DNA from: Phaeacidiphilus oryzae TH49
GTDB taxonomy: Bacteria; Actinomycetota; Actinomycetes; Streptomycetales; Streptomycetaceae
Length of the DNA: 64,000 nt
NCBI RefSeq assembly: GCF_000744815.1
Contig: NZ_JQMQ01000005.1
Span: forward strand, 4,917,801 to 4,981,800
Direction of reading: 5' to 3'
The position numbers and the translations under genes are program-made. The notes below the pieces were generated by a model. That model was not told where the DNA came from. It saw only the letters and a list, made by a program, of their open reading frames with translations, and did not search any database. Below, piece by piece: positions 38,634-46,770 of the stretch (position 1 is the first letter of the stretch; every line of letters begins with the position of its first letter).

Positions 38634-40184
38634 TTAACCACGTGCGAGTTTGGCAAGTCCACCGACGATAGCGGTGGTTCCGTGCGCACCATCCCGCAAC
38701 GCGGGCCCGGCCACGAGTCCATCGGATCCGAGCAGGACGCTGGTATTGGAATTTGCATACGACGGGTCTTCCGCCACTCCGGGGACGACCCCGGCCGCAG
38801 CGAACGCCGCGCCGGTGGCGTTGATATGAAACTGCACCAGCTTTCCGGCGAATGCAGCCGACTCCTTGTCCATCCCCATGCTCTTGGCCGCGCTCTTCAA
38901 AATGGGGTTGACCGCCCCGTCTCCGCCCGCCATTTCCTTGGCAGCCGATCCCCACCGGCTCGCGAAACCCGGCGTCTTCGCCGCTTCTCCCGCGCCCTCC
39001 GCTGCCTTCGTCGCGGCCTCGGCGCCCTCCGCGCCCTTCGCCACCGCTCCGGCCGCCTCCCCGGCCTCGGCCGCGTCCTTCAGGAAGCCGGCGGCCTTCG
39101 CCGCAGGGCCGATCCCCGGCACCGCCCCCAGCGCGTCGCACCCCAGAGTGGCCCAGTTGCCGAGGGCCTCGGCGCTGGTCGGGGGCCAGAGCTTGGCGCC
39201 GTCGCTGGCCATCTTCCAGGAGTGCAGCCCCAGCGCCCCGACACTCAGCAGGATCGCCGGGATCGCGAACACCGGGCAGAACAGCGCGAGCACACCGCAG
39301 ACCGCCGCGGCCGCGCCGAGGATGTCGCCGCCGTGCTCCTTGATCCAGTTCAGGATCGGGTTCGGCTTGTGCGGGGCGAGGTCCTTCGCGTCCTTGCGCA
39401 ACGCGTCGGCGACCGAGGAGGCGTCGTGGAAGTGCTCGTCGGCCAGCTTCTTCGCGTCCGTGATCGCCTGATGGAGGGTCGAGAACGCGTTGTCCACCCG
39501 CCTGACGGCGTCTTCGACGGTGGACATCGCGGCCTTGATCCGGTCGTCGGCCTGCTGGAGCGCCTGGTCGGAGTCGAAGTGCCGGCCTTGGAGCGCGAGG
39601 GCGTCGCTGTTGCTCCGCACCGCCGCCACCGCATCGGACCAGGCCGTGCCGAAGCTGCTGCGCGCGCTCTGCGCGTCCGCCTCGATGGACCGGGCCCGGG
39701 AGCGGTGGTCGTTCAGCCGGGTCTCCCACCCGCCGAGGTCGTGGGCCGCCTTCTGCAGGGACTCCTGACCCTCCTTCAGGTACTTCGGCAGGTCCTCCTT
39801 GAGCTTGGCGTGGAAGGCCTCCGCCGCCGAGCCCTGCCAGGAGTCCTTGTCGTCGGCCATCTTCTGGATCAGCTCCTGCGCGGAGGCCAGCTTCTGTGCC
39901 GCCCCGCTCAGGGCGCCGACCAGGCGGGCGACCTCGGCCGGATCACCGGCCGCCGGGTCGATCCCGAGCGCCGGGTAGGCGGTGCCGGGCGCGGGCGGCC
40001 GGCCGAGGCCCTCGTAGCCGGAGCCGGCGGTCAGGCTCGGGCCGACACCCCCGGCGAGGATGTTCGAGCCGCCGGCGTGCAGTACGTCGGCCAGCGTCGG
40101 CGGGTTCCAGTCGAGGAAGGCCAGCGGCATGGCGCCGCCCGCGCTGCCCAGTACGTCGTAGTTCCCGTGCCAGTCGCCCGCCAT
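38634..40184 (-). CDS. WXG100/LXG-like putative type VII secretion substrate
   Basis: 516 aa from MAGDWHGNYDVLG. A Gly/Pro-rich start is followed by a WXG100-type helical hairpin with the WxG turn (KDSWQGSAAEAFHAKL), a long coiled-coil region (about 150-280), a hydrophobic segment (ILGAAAAVCGVLALFCPVFAIPAILLSVGAL) and an Ala/Gly-rich helical C-terminus. The layout is that of LXG/WXG polymorphic substrates, but no known toxin domain is visible at the C-terminus. Its ATG overlaps the stop of the upstream WXG-like gene by one base. It could be an effector, a pore-like protein or a structural substrate. Confidence 0.72.
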   Translation of the reverse strand: MAGDWHGNYDVLGSAGGAMPLAFLDWNPPTLADVLHAGGSNILAGGVGPSLTAGSGYEGLGRPPAPGTAYPALGIDPAAGDPAEVARLVGALSGAAQKLASAQELIQKMADDKDSWQGSAAEAFHAKLKEDLPKYLKEGQESLQKAAHDLGGWETRLNDHRSRARSIEADAQSARSSFGTAWSDAVAAVRSNSDALALQGRHFDSDQALQQADDRIKAAMSTVEDAVRRVDNAFSTLHQAITDAKKLADEHFHDASSVADALRKDAKDLAPHKPNPILNWIKEHGGDILGAAAAVCGVLALFCPVFAIPAILLSVGALGLHSWKMASDGAKLWPPTSAEALGNWATLGCDALGAVPGIGPAAKAAGFLKDAAEAGEAAGAVAKGAEGAEAATKAAEGAGEAAKTPGFASRWGSAAKEMAGGDGAVNPILKSAAKSMGMDKESAAFAGKLVQFHINATGAAFAAAGVVPGVAEDPSYANSNTSVLLGSDGLVAGPALRDGAHGTTAIVGGLAKLARG

Positions 40185-40528
40185 CAGGAACCGCTCCCCG
40201 AACCGCTCCCCGTGCTCTGCCCGGGAATGGTCGCGTTGAGCTTCTTCAACTCGTTCTGGAGCGCATTCTCGACCTGGCGGTAATTGGCACTGGTGTTCTT
40301 CAGGCCGTCCCGCAGGTCCGTCGAGGACTTCTTCATCTGTTCGAGGCCGTAGGCCCAGGTCTTCTGGAAGTCCGCGCAGGCCTGGTCGAGTTCGGGAGTC
40401 CCGATCCTGCCGGAGCTCTCGTCCTTCATCGCCCGGAGCGCGGAGTCCATGCACTCCTCCGAGTCCGTCAGCATATTGGTCAGCCGATCCAGCACACCGA
40501 GCTCGGTCTTGAAGTATGACGATGCCAT
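40184..40528 (-). CDS. WXG100-like small helical protein
   Basis: 114 aa from MASSYFKTELGVL. Almost entirely helical with the size of an ESX partner protein (LTNMLTDSEECMDSALRAMKDE; WAYGLEQMKKSSTDLRDGLKNT). A strict W-x-G is not present; W-A-Y-G stands at the turn. The Ser/Gly tail could be flexible. First gene of a four-gene minus-strand operon whose members overlap or nearly touch, it is probably the secretion partner of the 516-aa protein. Confidence 0.7.
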   Translation of the reverse strand: MASSYFKTELGVLDRLTNMLTDSEECMDSALRAMKDESSGRIGTPELDQACADFQKTWAYGLEQMKKSSTDLRDGLKNTSANYRQVENALQNELKKLNATIPGQSTGSGSGSGS

Positions 40529-41260
40529 CCGCAGCCCCCGCTTACCGTTCCTCGCCACTACGTCCATCGGCCGGAGAAGACCCTAACAATCGCGGCCGGG
40601 GAAGCCACCAAGCCGAGGCAAAGGCGGGGACGTCGGGTCCGGACTTCTGATTCGTACCCTCCCGGCCCACCCGGGCCTCGTGCCGAACGGCGGGCGGGTG
40701 GGACGCGGGAGCGAGACGGGAGCGGTGCGGAGCCGAGCCTGCCCAGGGACGGGGCCGACGCTGCGCAGGGCGGTCACCCGGTCAGGTGACGCCGTGGAGG
40801 CCGTGGACGCCGTGGAGGCCGCGGACGTCCTGTACCCGGGGAAGCGGCGATTCGGTGCGCCGCACGGCCCTGCGAAGCGTCGCCACGTAATCCCCGCCGA
40901 ACCCTCCCATCTCCCCGCCGGGACGCCCCAACACGTCGCCCGTACAACGGATCCCGTCCCCCGACAGCGGGTTGGGCGCCTGGGCCGCAGGCAACAACCC
41001 TGGTAGGGGAGTCGCGGACGGTCGGCTGGTGCCGGCGGTGCGGGTCGCGCCGGGACGGGCCGGTCCACCGCGGTGACGCCGCCCGTACCACCGTGGCCAT
41101 TCTCCTACGGTGTTGGGATCGCAACGGATGTGGAACACGCTTGATGCGGCTCATATGATGTGTTCTGCCTGTGCTTGCCGGGGCGGGCTGTAGCGCCCGG
41201 ACGCAACCGGACGAGGCGAGCGACGAGCAGGACTAGGCGAGGGGAACGGGGAGAGACGGC
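40529..41260. other. Gene-free divergent region between two WXG100 operons
   Basis: No convincing gene in 732 bases; the open frames here lack coherent protein character. It contains a 9-bp GC repeat (GCCGTGGAG type, about 40791-40828). TGGAAC (41131-41136) and TATGAT (41154-41159), 17 bases apart, are a weak promoter candidate for the plus-strand operon, flanked by GAACAC and GTGTTC arms. Confidence 0.45.
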
Positions 41261-41578
41261 ATGACCGGTCAGGGGTACTCGGTCGACCTGGACTACCTGC
41301 AGGACACCATCAAGAAGCTGCAGGGTGTGTGCGACTCCATGGGCGGCCCGGAACAGTGCGCGGTGCACGACACGAATCTCGAGTCCACCGACTTCGGCCA
41401 CAACTTCGTCGAGGCCACCCAGCTGCACCAGGCGCACGAGACGATGCGCTCGGAGATCCAGGGGATGATCACGTCCCTGAAGTCCATGATCCAGGACTTC
41501 CACGGTCGGACCACCCAGGTCCACAACGGCTATCAGCAGCACGAGACGGCGACGTCCGACTCGATGATGAACCACTGA
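41261..41578 (+). CDS. WXG100 family small protein
   Basis: 105 aa, two helices around a turn. It reads MTGQGYSVDLDYLQDTIKKLQGV, then STDFGHNF in the place of W-x-G, then a second helix SEIQGMITSLKSMIQDFHGRTTQVHNGY. Size, symmetry and position beside a larger WxG protein and a mycosin identify an EsxA/B-like secretion substrate. GGGGAG lies before the ATG. It probably forms a helical dimer in the cytoplasm before export. Confidence 0.8.
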   Translation: MTGQGYSVDLDYLQDTIKKLQGVCDSMGGPEQCAVHDTNLESTDFGHNFVEATQLHQAHETMRSEIQGMITSLKSMIQDFHGRTTQVHNGYQQHETATSDSMMNH

Positions 41579-41708
41579 CGGCAGCGGTCGCGATAGCACG
41601 TTTGTCGGCCGCTGAGCTGCGGCCACGGCACATGACCACAACTCGAGTTCCGGTACGGGGGCGCTAAGCCTGGGGGCCGGGCGCGGCAGGGAAGAAGAGG
41701 ACAGGGAC

Positions 41709-43154
41709 ATGGGTGGCTCCGACGCCTACGCGTACGGATACGGGCCGGACGGGTACTACGACCCGCAGCTGGCGCAGCAGATGCAGCAGCAGCAGAACGA
41801 GGCCGACGCGGCCTGGAAGCAGGTGCTCGCCAAGAACCACGGCGGCCACTACGGCGCCGGCGGGTTCACCACCGACTTCGAGGCGGCGGGCGACACCCAG
41901 GCCCTGGTCGACATGGTGGCCAACGCCAACCCGGGTCGGATCTCCTCGGTCGCGGACCAGTACATGAAGATCCACGACCAGATCGCCGACATCACCAAGG
42001 AGCTCCACACGCATGTGAACAACATGCTGGAGCACTGGACGGGCCCGGCCGCGGACGGCTTCCGCACCCACGCCGAGACGCTGCACACCAGCCTCACCAA
42101 CAGCCTGACCTACGCGAAGAACGCCCACACCGCGCTGAAGAGCTCCAGCGAGTCGCTCACCCGGGCGCAGTCCAACATCAAGCACGCCCCCAGCTGGTGG
42201 GACCGCGCCAGCCGCGCCCTCACCTCCGAGCGCTCGGACTACCAGTTCAAGACCGACGCCGCGAAGTACGGCCTCGCCGAGGCGGTGCAGAAGGACGGCA
42301 GCCAGCTCAGCGCCCAGATGGAGGCGAAGCAGCACAACGTCCTCGTCATGCAGAGCCTGGGGACCGACTACAACAACAACGCGGCGATCCTGCAGCAGAC
42401 GCCTGGGGGCGGCAGGGAGAACCTGGGTGTCTGGCCCCAGCCGGTCAAGGAGCACACCGGATCGGTGACCCAGCCGAGTTCGGGTACGCCGGAGTCGCCC
42501 AACTCCACCTCCGGTGGCGGCGTGGTCACCGGCGGCGGCCACTACTCCGGTCCCGGCGGAGGCGGTATCAGCGGCGGAATCGCCCAGCCCCATCTGACCG
42601 GCCTCCCCAGCACCACCGGAATCGACGGGGTGTCGGGTGGCCAGGGCGGGAGCACCGGGGTGATCAACCCCACCGGGCCGCAGGGGTTCGGCGGAGGCTC
42701 CGCCGGTGGACACAGCGGTCTCGGCGGGGTGGGCGGCCTCGGCGTCATCGGCGGCCTCGGCGCTACGGGCGGACTCGGCGGCCGGTCGCGCTTCGGAGGT
42801 GGCGGCTTCGCCGGCGAGGGAGGCCTCGGCAAGGGCGGGCTCGGCGGCGCCGCGTCGGAGGCCGAGCTCACCGCGGCCGAGCGGGCCGCGCTCGGCGGCA
42901 GGGGCGGTGCCGCGCTGGAGGGCGAGGCCGGAATGGCCGGCGAGAGTGCCTTCACCAAGGGCGGCTCCGGCATCGGTGGTGGCGCGGCCGAGGGCGAGGG
43001 CGGCATGGGCAACCGAGGCATGATGGGCGGCATGGGCGGTATGGGCCGCGGGGGTGGCCGTAAGAAGGACCGCAAGGGACGCGCGGACTACCTCGTTGAA
43101 GACGAGGAGACCTGGATGCAGGATGATGTCCCGAACCCTCCGGTGATCGGGTAG
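41709..43154 (+). CDS. WXG100-domain protein with long Gly-rich C-terminus
   Basis: 481 aa. After a Tyr/Gly/Gln-rich N-terminus, residues about 55-215 form a helical WXG100/PPE-like domain with EHWTGPAADGF at the turn. From about 245 the chain is Gly/Ser/Thr-rich and disordered, with GGLG repeats and GMMGGMGGMGRGGG. It ends in an acidic/Trp tail (LVEDEETWMQDDVPNPPVIG) that could be a secretion or recognition signal. It probably pairs with the 105-aa protein upstream as a type VII substrate. AGGACAGG precedes the ATG. Confidence 0.8.
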   Translation: MGGSDAYAYGYGPDGYYDPQLAQQMQQQQNEADAAWKQVLAKNHGGHYGAGGFTTDFEAAGDTQALVDMVANANPGRISSVADQYMKIHDQIADITKELHTHVNNMLEHWTGPAADGFRTHAETLHTSLTNSLTYAKNAHTALKSSSESLTRAQSNIKHAPSWWDRASRALTSERSDYQFKTDAAKYGLAEAVQKDGSQLSAQMEAKQHNVLVMQSLGTDYNNNAAILQQTPGGGRENLGVWPQPVKEHTGSVTQPSSGTPESPNSTSGGGVVTGGGHYSGPGGGGISGGIAQPHLTGLPSTTGIDGVSGGQGGSTGVINPTGPQGFGGGSAGGHSGLGGVGGLGVIGGLGATGGLGGRSRFGGGGFAGEGGLGKGGLGGAASEAELTAAERAALGGRGGAALEGEAGMAGESAFTKGGSGIGGGAAEGEGGMGNRGMMGGMGGMGRGGGRKKDRKGRADYLVEDEETWMQDDVPNPPVIG

Positions 43155-43193
43155 CAGGTCGTCAAGACTTCAATATGACGCTCGACGCAAGTG

Positions 43194-43232
43194 GCCGATG
43201 GCCCCGTGGGATCTCCCCCCGGGGCCATCGGC
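43194..43232 (+). terminator. Strong 13-bp hairpin between the Gly-rich WXG protein and the mycosin
   Basis: GCCGATGGCCCCG (43194-43206) and CGGGGCCATCGGC (43220-43232) form a perfect stem with a 13-base loop. No T-run follows. It may end or stabilise the upstream transcript, or lower mycosin expression relative to the substrates. Confidence 0.6.
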
Positions 43233-43255
43233 ATGGAAGGAATGGGGTACAGCGA

Positions 43256-44698
43256 ATGGCCTTCACGCGGGTGTTGCGTGCGGTCGTGGGAGCGGCGCTC
43301 GCGGGAGGCCTGGTACTCGCGGTTTCTCCGACCGCGAGTGCTGACCAGGTGCGGGATGCCGAGTGGGCGCTCAAGCAGTGGGAGGTGCCACAGAACGTCT
43401 GGCCTATCACGACTGGAGCCGGCCAGACCGTCGCTGTGATCGACTCCGGCGTTCGGGCCTCTCATGTGGACCTCAAGGGGCAGGTTCTCCCCGGAAAGGA
43501 CTTCCTCACCCCCGCGGACAAGGGCTGGGTCGACCACAGTGCGAGTGGTCAGGGGCACGGGACAGCGATGGCGAGCGCCATCGCCGGGCACGGTCACGGC
43601 CCTGGCGGTTCGGAGGGGATGAAGGGAATCGCCCCCGGCGCGAAGATCCTGCCGATCGCTGTGGCACTCACAGGAGACAGCAACAATGCCGCGGCCACCA
43701 GTCATCAGGATGTAGCAGCGGCCATCCGATGGGCCGTGGATCACCACGCCGGCGTCATCAACATGTCCATCGGCAACCTCACGTCGAGCGCGGAGGAGCT
43801 GTCGGCCGTCGCCTACGCCGAGCAGCACAACGTCGTCCTCGTGGCTGCCGCCGGCAACGATTCGCTGGACAACGTCGGGTACCCGGCGAAATATCCCGGG
43901 GTGATCTCTGTCGGAGGGCTGACCAAGGCCGACACCGTTTGGAGCGGTGAGAACTACGGTCACATCACCGTGGTTGCTCCGGCTGAGAACATCGTCAGCG
44001 CAAACAACGGCAGCGACACCCAGTACGGAATGGGTACGGGAACCAGCCCGGCCGCCGCCTACGTATCGGGGCTCGCCGCCCTCATCCGCGCCAAGTACCC
44101 CGACCTGACCGCCGGTCAGGTCGTCAACCGCATCATCAGGTCCGCGGGCGAGCCGAAGGGCATCAAGGCGCCGGACGCGCACTGGGGTTACGGCGTGATC
44201 CTGCCGCACGCCGCGCTCACCGAGAACATCCCGGCCGGGCCGGCGAGCGGTCCGCTGCCGCAGGCGAAGGCGTTGAGCAGTCAGCCGGGCGGCACCGCCG
44301 CGACGGGTTCGTCGGGGCCGGGATCCCAGGCCGCCGGCAGCAAGAGCTCCTCGAACGGGGTCGTCATCGGCGTCCTGGTCGGGCTGGTGGTGGTCGTCGC
44401 GGTGATCGTGGTGATCGTGCTGCTGGTCCGGCGCCGCAACCGGAACTCCGGTGGCGGGCCCGGGGGTTACGGCGGCGGATCGGGCGGCGCCGGCGGCGGG
44501 CAGTACCCGCCGTATCCGCAGCAGACTCCGCAGACCGGCGGCTACCAGCCTCCGGCCGGCATGCCCGGCGGCGGGGGAGGACAGCCTCCCCAGTCGGTCT
44601 ACCAGAACAACCCGTACGCCCAGCCCCAGGCCCAGCCCCCTCAGCAGCCGCCGTACGGTGGCGCGCCCGGCGGCGGCGGTCACCAGCCGGGCCGCTGA
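43256..44698 (+). CDS. mycP: Mycosin-type S8 subtilisin-like protease of type VII secretion
   Basis: 480 aa. Signal peptide ending TASAD, then a subtilase domain with Asp in VAVIDSGVRASHVDL (about 63), His in GQGHGTAMAS (about 101), oxyanion Asn in AAAGNDS (about 201) and Ser in GTGTSPAAAYVSG (about 264). A C-terminal transmembrane helix (VVIGVLVGLVVVVAVIVVIVLLV) anchors it with the protease outside. This layout is that of mycosins. Unusually, a Gln/Pro/Gly/Tyr-rich tail of about 80 residues follows the helix inside the cell. Mycosins are needed for ESX secretion, but no other ESX core gene is present here. AAGGAATGGGG precedes the ATG. Confidence 0.9.
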   Translation: MAFTRVLRAVVGAALAGGLVLAVSPTASADQVRDAEWALKQWEVPQNVWPITTGAGQTVAVIDSGVRASHVDLKGQVLPGKDFLTPADKGWVDHSASGQGHGTAMASAIAGHGHGPGGSEGMKGIAPGAKILPIAVALTGDSNNAAATSHQDVAAAIRWAVDHHAGVINMSIGNLTSSAEELSAVAYAEQHNVVLVAAAGNDSLDNVGYPAKYPGVISVGGLTKADTVWSGENYGHITVVAPAENIVSANNGSDTQYGMGTGTSPAAAYVSGLAALIRAKYPDLTAGQVVNRIIRSAGEPKGIKAPDAHWGYGVILPHAALTENIPAGPASGPLPQAKALSSQPGGTAATGSSGPGSQAAGSKSSSNGVVIGVLVGLVVVVAVIVVIVLLVRRRNRNSGGGPGGYGGGSGGAGGGQYPPYPQQTPQTGGYQPPAGMPGGGGGQPPQSVYQNNPYAQPQAQPPQQPPYGGAPGGGGHQPGR

Positions 44699-44728
44699 TC
44701 GTCGGACGGCCCTTGCCCGCTCGGGGAT

Positions 44729-44749
44729 CTGTCGCGGAAATCGCGACAG
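44729..44749. repeat. Palindrome CTGTCGCG-N5-CGCGACAG, copy A
   Basis: An 8-bp perfect inverted repeat with a 5-base loop, followed by GTTCCC, in the short gap between the convergent mycosin and HNH genes. It may act as a bidirectional terminator. A near copy with the same right flank lies at 45294-45312 on the other strand. Confidence 0.65.
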
Positions 44750-44765
44750 GTTCCCGGTCCGGCGG

Positions 44766-46184
44766 TCAGGCGGCGGCGGGGGCCCCGGTGGGGTAGCGGT
44801 GCGGGTGACTGGCGTAGCTGTGGCCGGTGGGGGCGGTCCAGGTCAGTCCGCCGCCGGCCGGGTCGTAGTCGAGCGACCAGCCGGCCCGGTGGGCCGTGAG
44901 GTGGTGGCGTCGGCAGAGCGGCACCAGGTTGTCCTCGTCGGTGCGTCCTCCGCGGGCGAAGGCGCGGACGTGGTGGAGGTCGCTGCGGTCGGCGGGCCGT
45001 GAGCAGCCCGGGAAGCGGCAGTGCGGGTCGCGCGCGATGACGTGCCGTTCCAGCTCGGCGGTGGGGCGGTAGGCGGCGGGATCCGTCTTGACCAGGCGTC
45101 CCGTGGCGGGCTCCAGCAGCAGCCGGTACCAGACGCTGTCCGGGCCGAAGGCCAGCGCGCGGGCCTGGCCGGCCGTGATCGGGCCGTGGCCCCTGAGCTC
45201 GCCGGGGGCGTTCGAGACGCCGATCAGGGTGTCGTAGGGGATCGTCACCTGGACCACGGTGCCGACCCGGCCGCGCCCGAGGGAGAGGGAACCTGTCGCG
45301 GATCGCGCGACAACTCCCGCCCCCTGGCCGGCGGTCCGCCCGGCGACGAGCGCGACCAGCGCGTCCGCCCGCCGCTGGCCCATCGTGCGGACGTCCTCCT
45401 CGGGCGCCGCCTTGGCCACCGCGTCCAGACCGGCCGCCACCTGCGCCGCCTCGCCTGCGGTGAGGCGGGCGCCGAAGGTGGCCATGCCCTCCGGCTCGGG
45501 GCTCACAAAGGTGCCACGGGTCTCCTTGGCCTGCTCGTGGCGGCGCTCGGCGCCGTCCGGGTCGAGGCGGTGAATGGCGCGCTCGATGGACTTCCGGGTG
45601 GCCGAGACCGTCTGCTGCGGCATCCTCGGCAGCACCGACTCCTCGATCGCGCGCAGCAGTTCGGGCTGCTCGGCCACTACCTCGGTCGTCTCCACCAGGG
45701 CCTTGGCCTGCATGAAGTGGATCCGGCCGCGGGCCAGCTCCCGCACGGTGGCGGGGAAGCGGCCGACCAGACGGCGCGCGTCCCACAACCGCGCGCCCGC
45801 CGTGTCCGGCCGCAGGTGGAGGGCGGCGGCGACCTGCTCCCTGGTCTCGTCGAAGTCGACGAGGGCGTCCGGGCGGCCGGGAATGCACTGCAGCGGCTGC
45901 GCCTCCAGATCGGCCAGCAGGCGCAACTCCATGGCCTGCAGCCAGCCCTGGTGCCGGTGGAGGGCGATGAGGGCGTCCACCCGGCCGCCGTCCGAGAGCT
46001 CCGCCGGAACCAGCTGGGCGAGTCGGGCGGCGGTTGCGCCGGAGGGGGCGGTGCGGGCCAGGCCGGCCGCGAGGGCGTCGCCCAGCGCGGGGGAGTCCGC
46101 CGTGGCGCCCCCGGGCGCTGCCCCGCTCACCGACCGCCCCTGCGTCGTCCCCGTCGGCGGAGCCATCACCGTGATCACCGTCAT
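44766..46184 (-). CDS. HNH endonuclease, DUF222 (13E12-like) family
   Basis: 472 aa. The long N-terminal DUF222 helical region (GRIHFMQAKALVETTEVVAEQPE) is followed by the HNH nuclease: CRFPGCSRPADRSDLHHVRAFARGGRTDEDNLVPLCRRHHLTAH, split here as CRFPGC, DLHHV, N and LCRRHH. The CxxC/HH arrangement can bind zinc. Such proteins are abundant in actinobacteria and relate to the mycobacterial 13E12 repeat family; their biological role is unclear. The start is the ATG of MTVITVMAPP. It sits between two WXG100 clusters, on the opposite strand. Confidence 0.9.
   Translation of the reverse strand: MTVITVMAPPTGTTQGRSVSGAAPGGATADSPALGDALAAGLARTAPSGATAARLAQLVPAELSDGGRVDALIALHRHQGWLQAMELRLLADLEAQPLQCIPGRPDALVDFDETREQVAAALHLRPDTAGARLWDARRLVGRFPATVRELARGRIHFMQAKALVETTEVVAEQPELLRAIEESVLPRMPQQTVSATRKSIERAIHRLDPDGAERRHEQAKETRGTFVSPEPEGMATFGARLTAGEAAQVAAGLDAVAKAAPEEDVRTMGQRRADALVALVAGRTAGQGAGVVARSATGSLSLGRGRVGTVVQVTIPYDTLIGVSNAPGELRGHGPITAGQARALAFGPDSVWYRLLLEPATGRLVKTDPAAYRPTAELERHVIARDPHCRFPGCSRPADRSDLHHVRAFARGGRTDEDNLVPLCRRHHLTAHRAGWSLDYDPAGGGLTWTAPTGHSYASHPHRYPTGAPAAA
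45294..45312. repeat. Palindrome TGTCGCG-N5-CGCGACA, copy B inside the HNH gene
   Basis: A 7-bp perfect inverted repeat with a 5-base loop in the coding region. Read on the minus strand it is followed by GGTTCCC, as copy A is on the plus strand, so 26 bases match with about four differences, all in the spacer. Confidence 0.65.
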
Positions 46185-46442
46185 CCGACCCACCCCAGCC
46201 CGCAGAACTTCCCTGTACGAACAGTCTCCCAGGGGGCACTGACAATCCAGGGCCGCCGGAGCAGCGGTGCCGTGGACCGGCGGGGGAATTTCCTCAACCG
46301 CCCTGCGGAGCACCGGGCTTGAGTACCGGGCCTGTAGCGGATCCGACGCTTTCGGTCGCCGTAGGGCTGCGATAGCGTGGGGCCGTTCTCGGCCTCCCCC
46401 GCGCAGAGGGTGGCCGACGGGGATTTCTCGGGGAGAAGATGT

Positions 46443-46769
46443 ATGTCCGGTGACAGTTTTACGGTCCATCCGCAAGCGGTCCAGGACTACGCCAAGGTGG
46501 TGCAGGCGCAAGCCGATGCCATGCGCAGGATCCATGGCAGTCTCGCCGCCGTCAACGTCTCAGCGGATTGGTTCGGGCATCTTCCCGAGTCGAGCAGTCT
46601 GCACAGCCAGTACGAGTCGCACGCGCAGGCCGAGAAGACCAATACCTCCCAGATGGCGGATTTCCTGGAGGCGATAGGGGAGAGCCTGGCCGACATCGCC
46701 AGGACCTATCAGGAAGTCGACCAGCACCACGCCACCGAGCTCAAGTCCCTGCACGTGCGGGAGGCCTGA
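46443..46769 (+). CDS. WXG100/ESX-like small protein
   Basis: 108 aa from MSGDSFTVHPQAVQDYAKVV. Two helices with W-F-G at the turn (VSADWFGHLPES), then NTSQMADFLEAIGESLADIARTYQEVD. This is the pattern of the type VII substrate helper placed before a larger partner. GGGGAG precedes the start. A weak promoter (TTTCGG, 17 bases, TAGCGT at 46350-46378) lies upstream. The next gene begins one base after its stop, so the two are co-translated. Confidence 0.75.
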   Translation: MSGDSFTVHPQAVQDYAKVVQAQADAMRRIHGSLAAVNVSADWFGHLPESSSLHSQYESHAQAEKTNTSQMADFLEAIGESLADIARTYQEVDQHHATELKSLHVREA

Positions 46770-46770
46770 C

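Noticed and set aside
40583-41154. Overlapping small frames in the gap between WXG operons
   Set aside because: Arg/Pro/Gly-rich in all readings, no family, partly made of 9-bp repeats.
43256-44698. Mycosin considered as an ordinary secreted subtilase
   Set aside because: The C-terminal membrane helix and the adjoining WXG100 genes fit a mycosin better.
44766-46184. HNH gene considered as a homing endonuclease or mobile element
   Set aside because: DUF222/HNH proteins are common chromosomal genes in actinobacteria; no terminal repeats or target duplication were seen.
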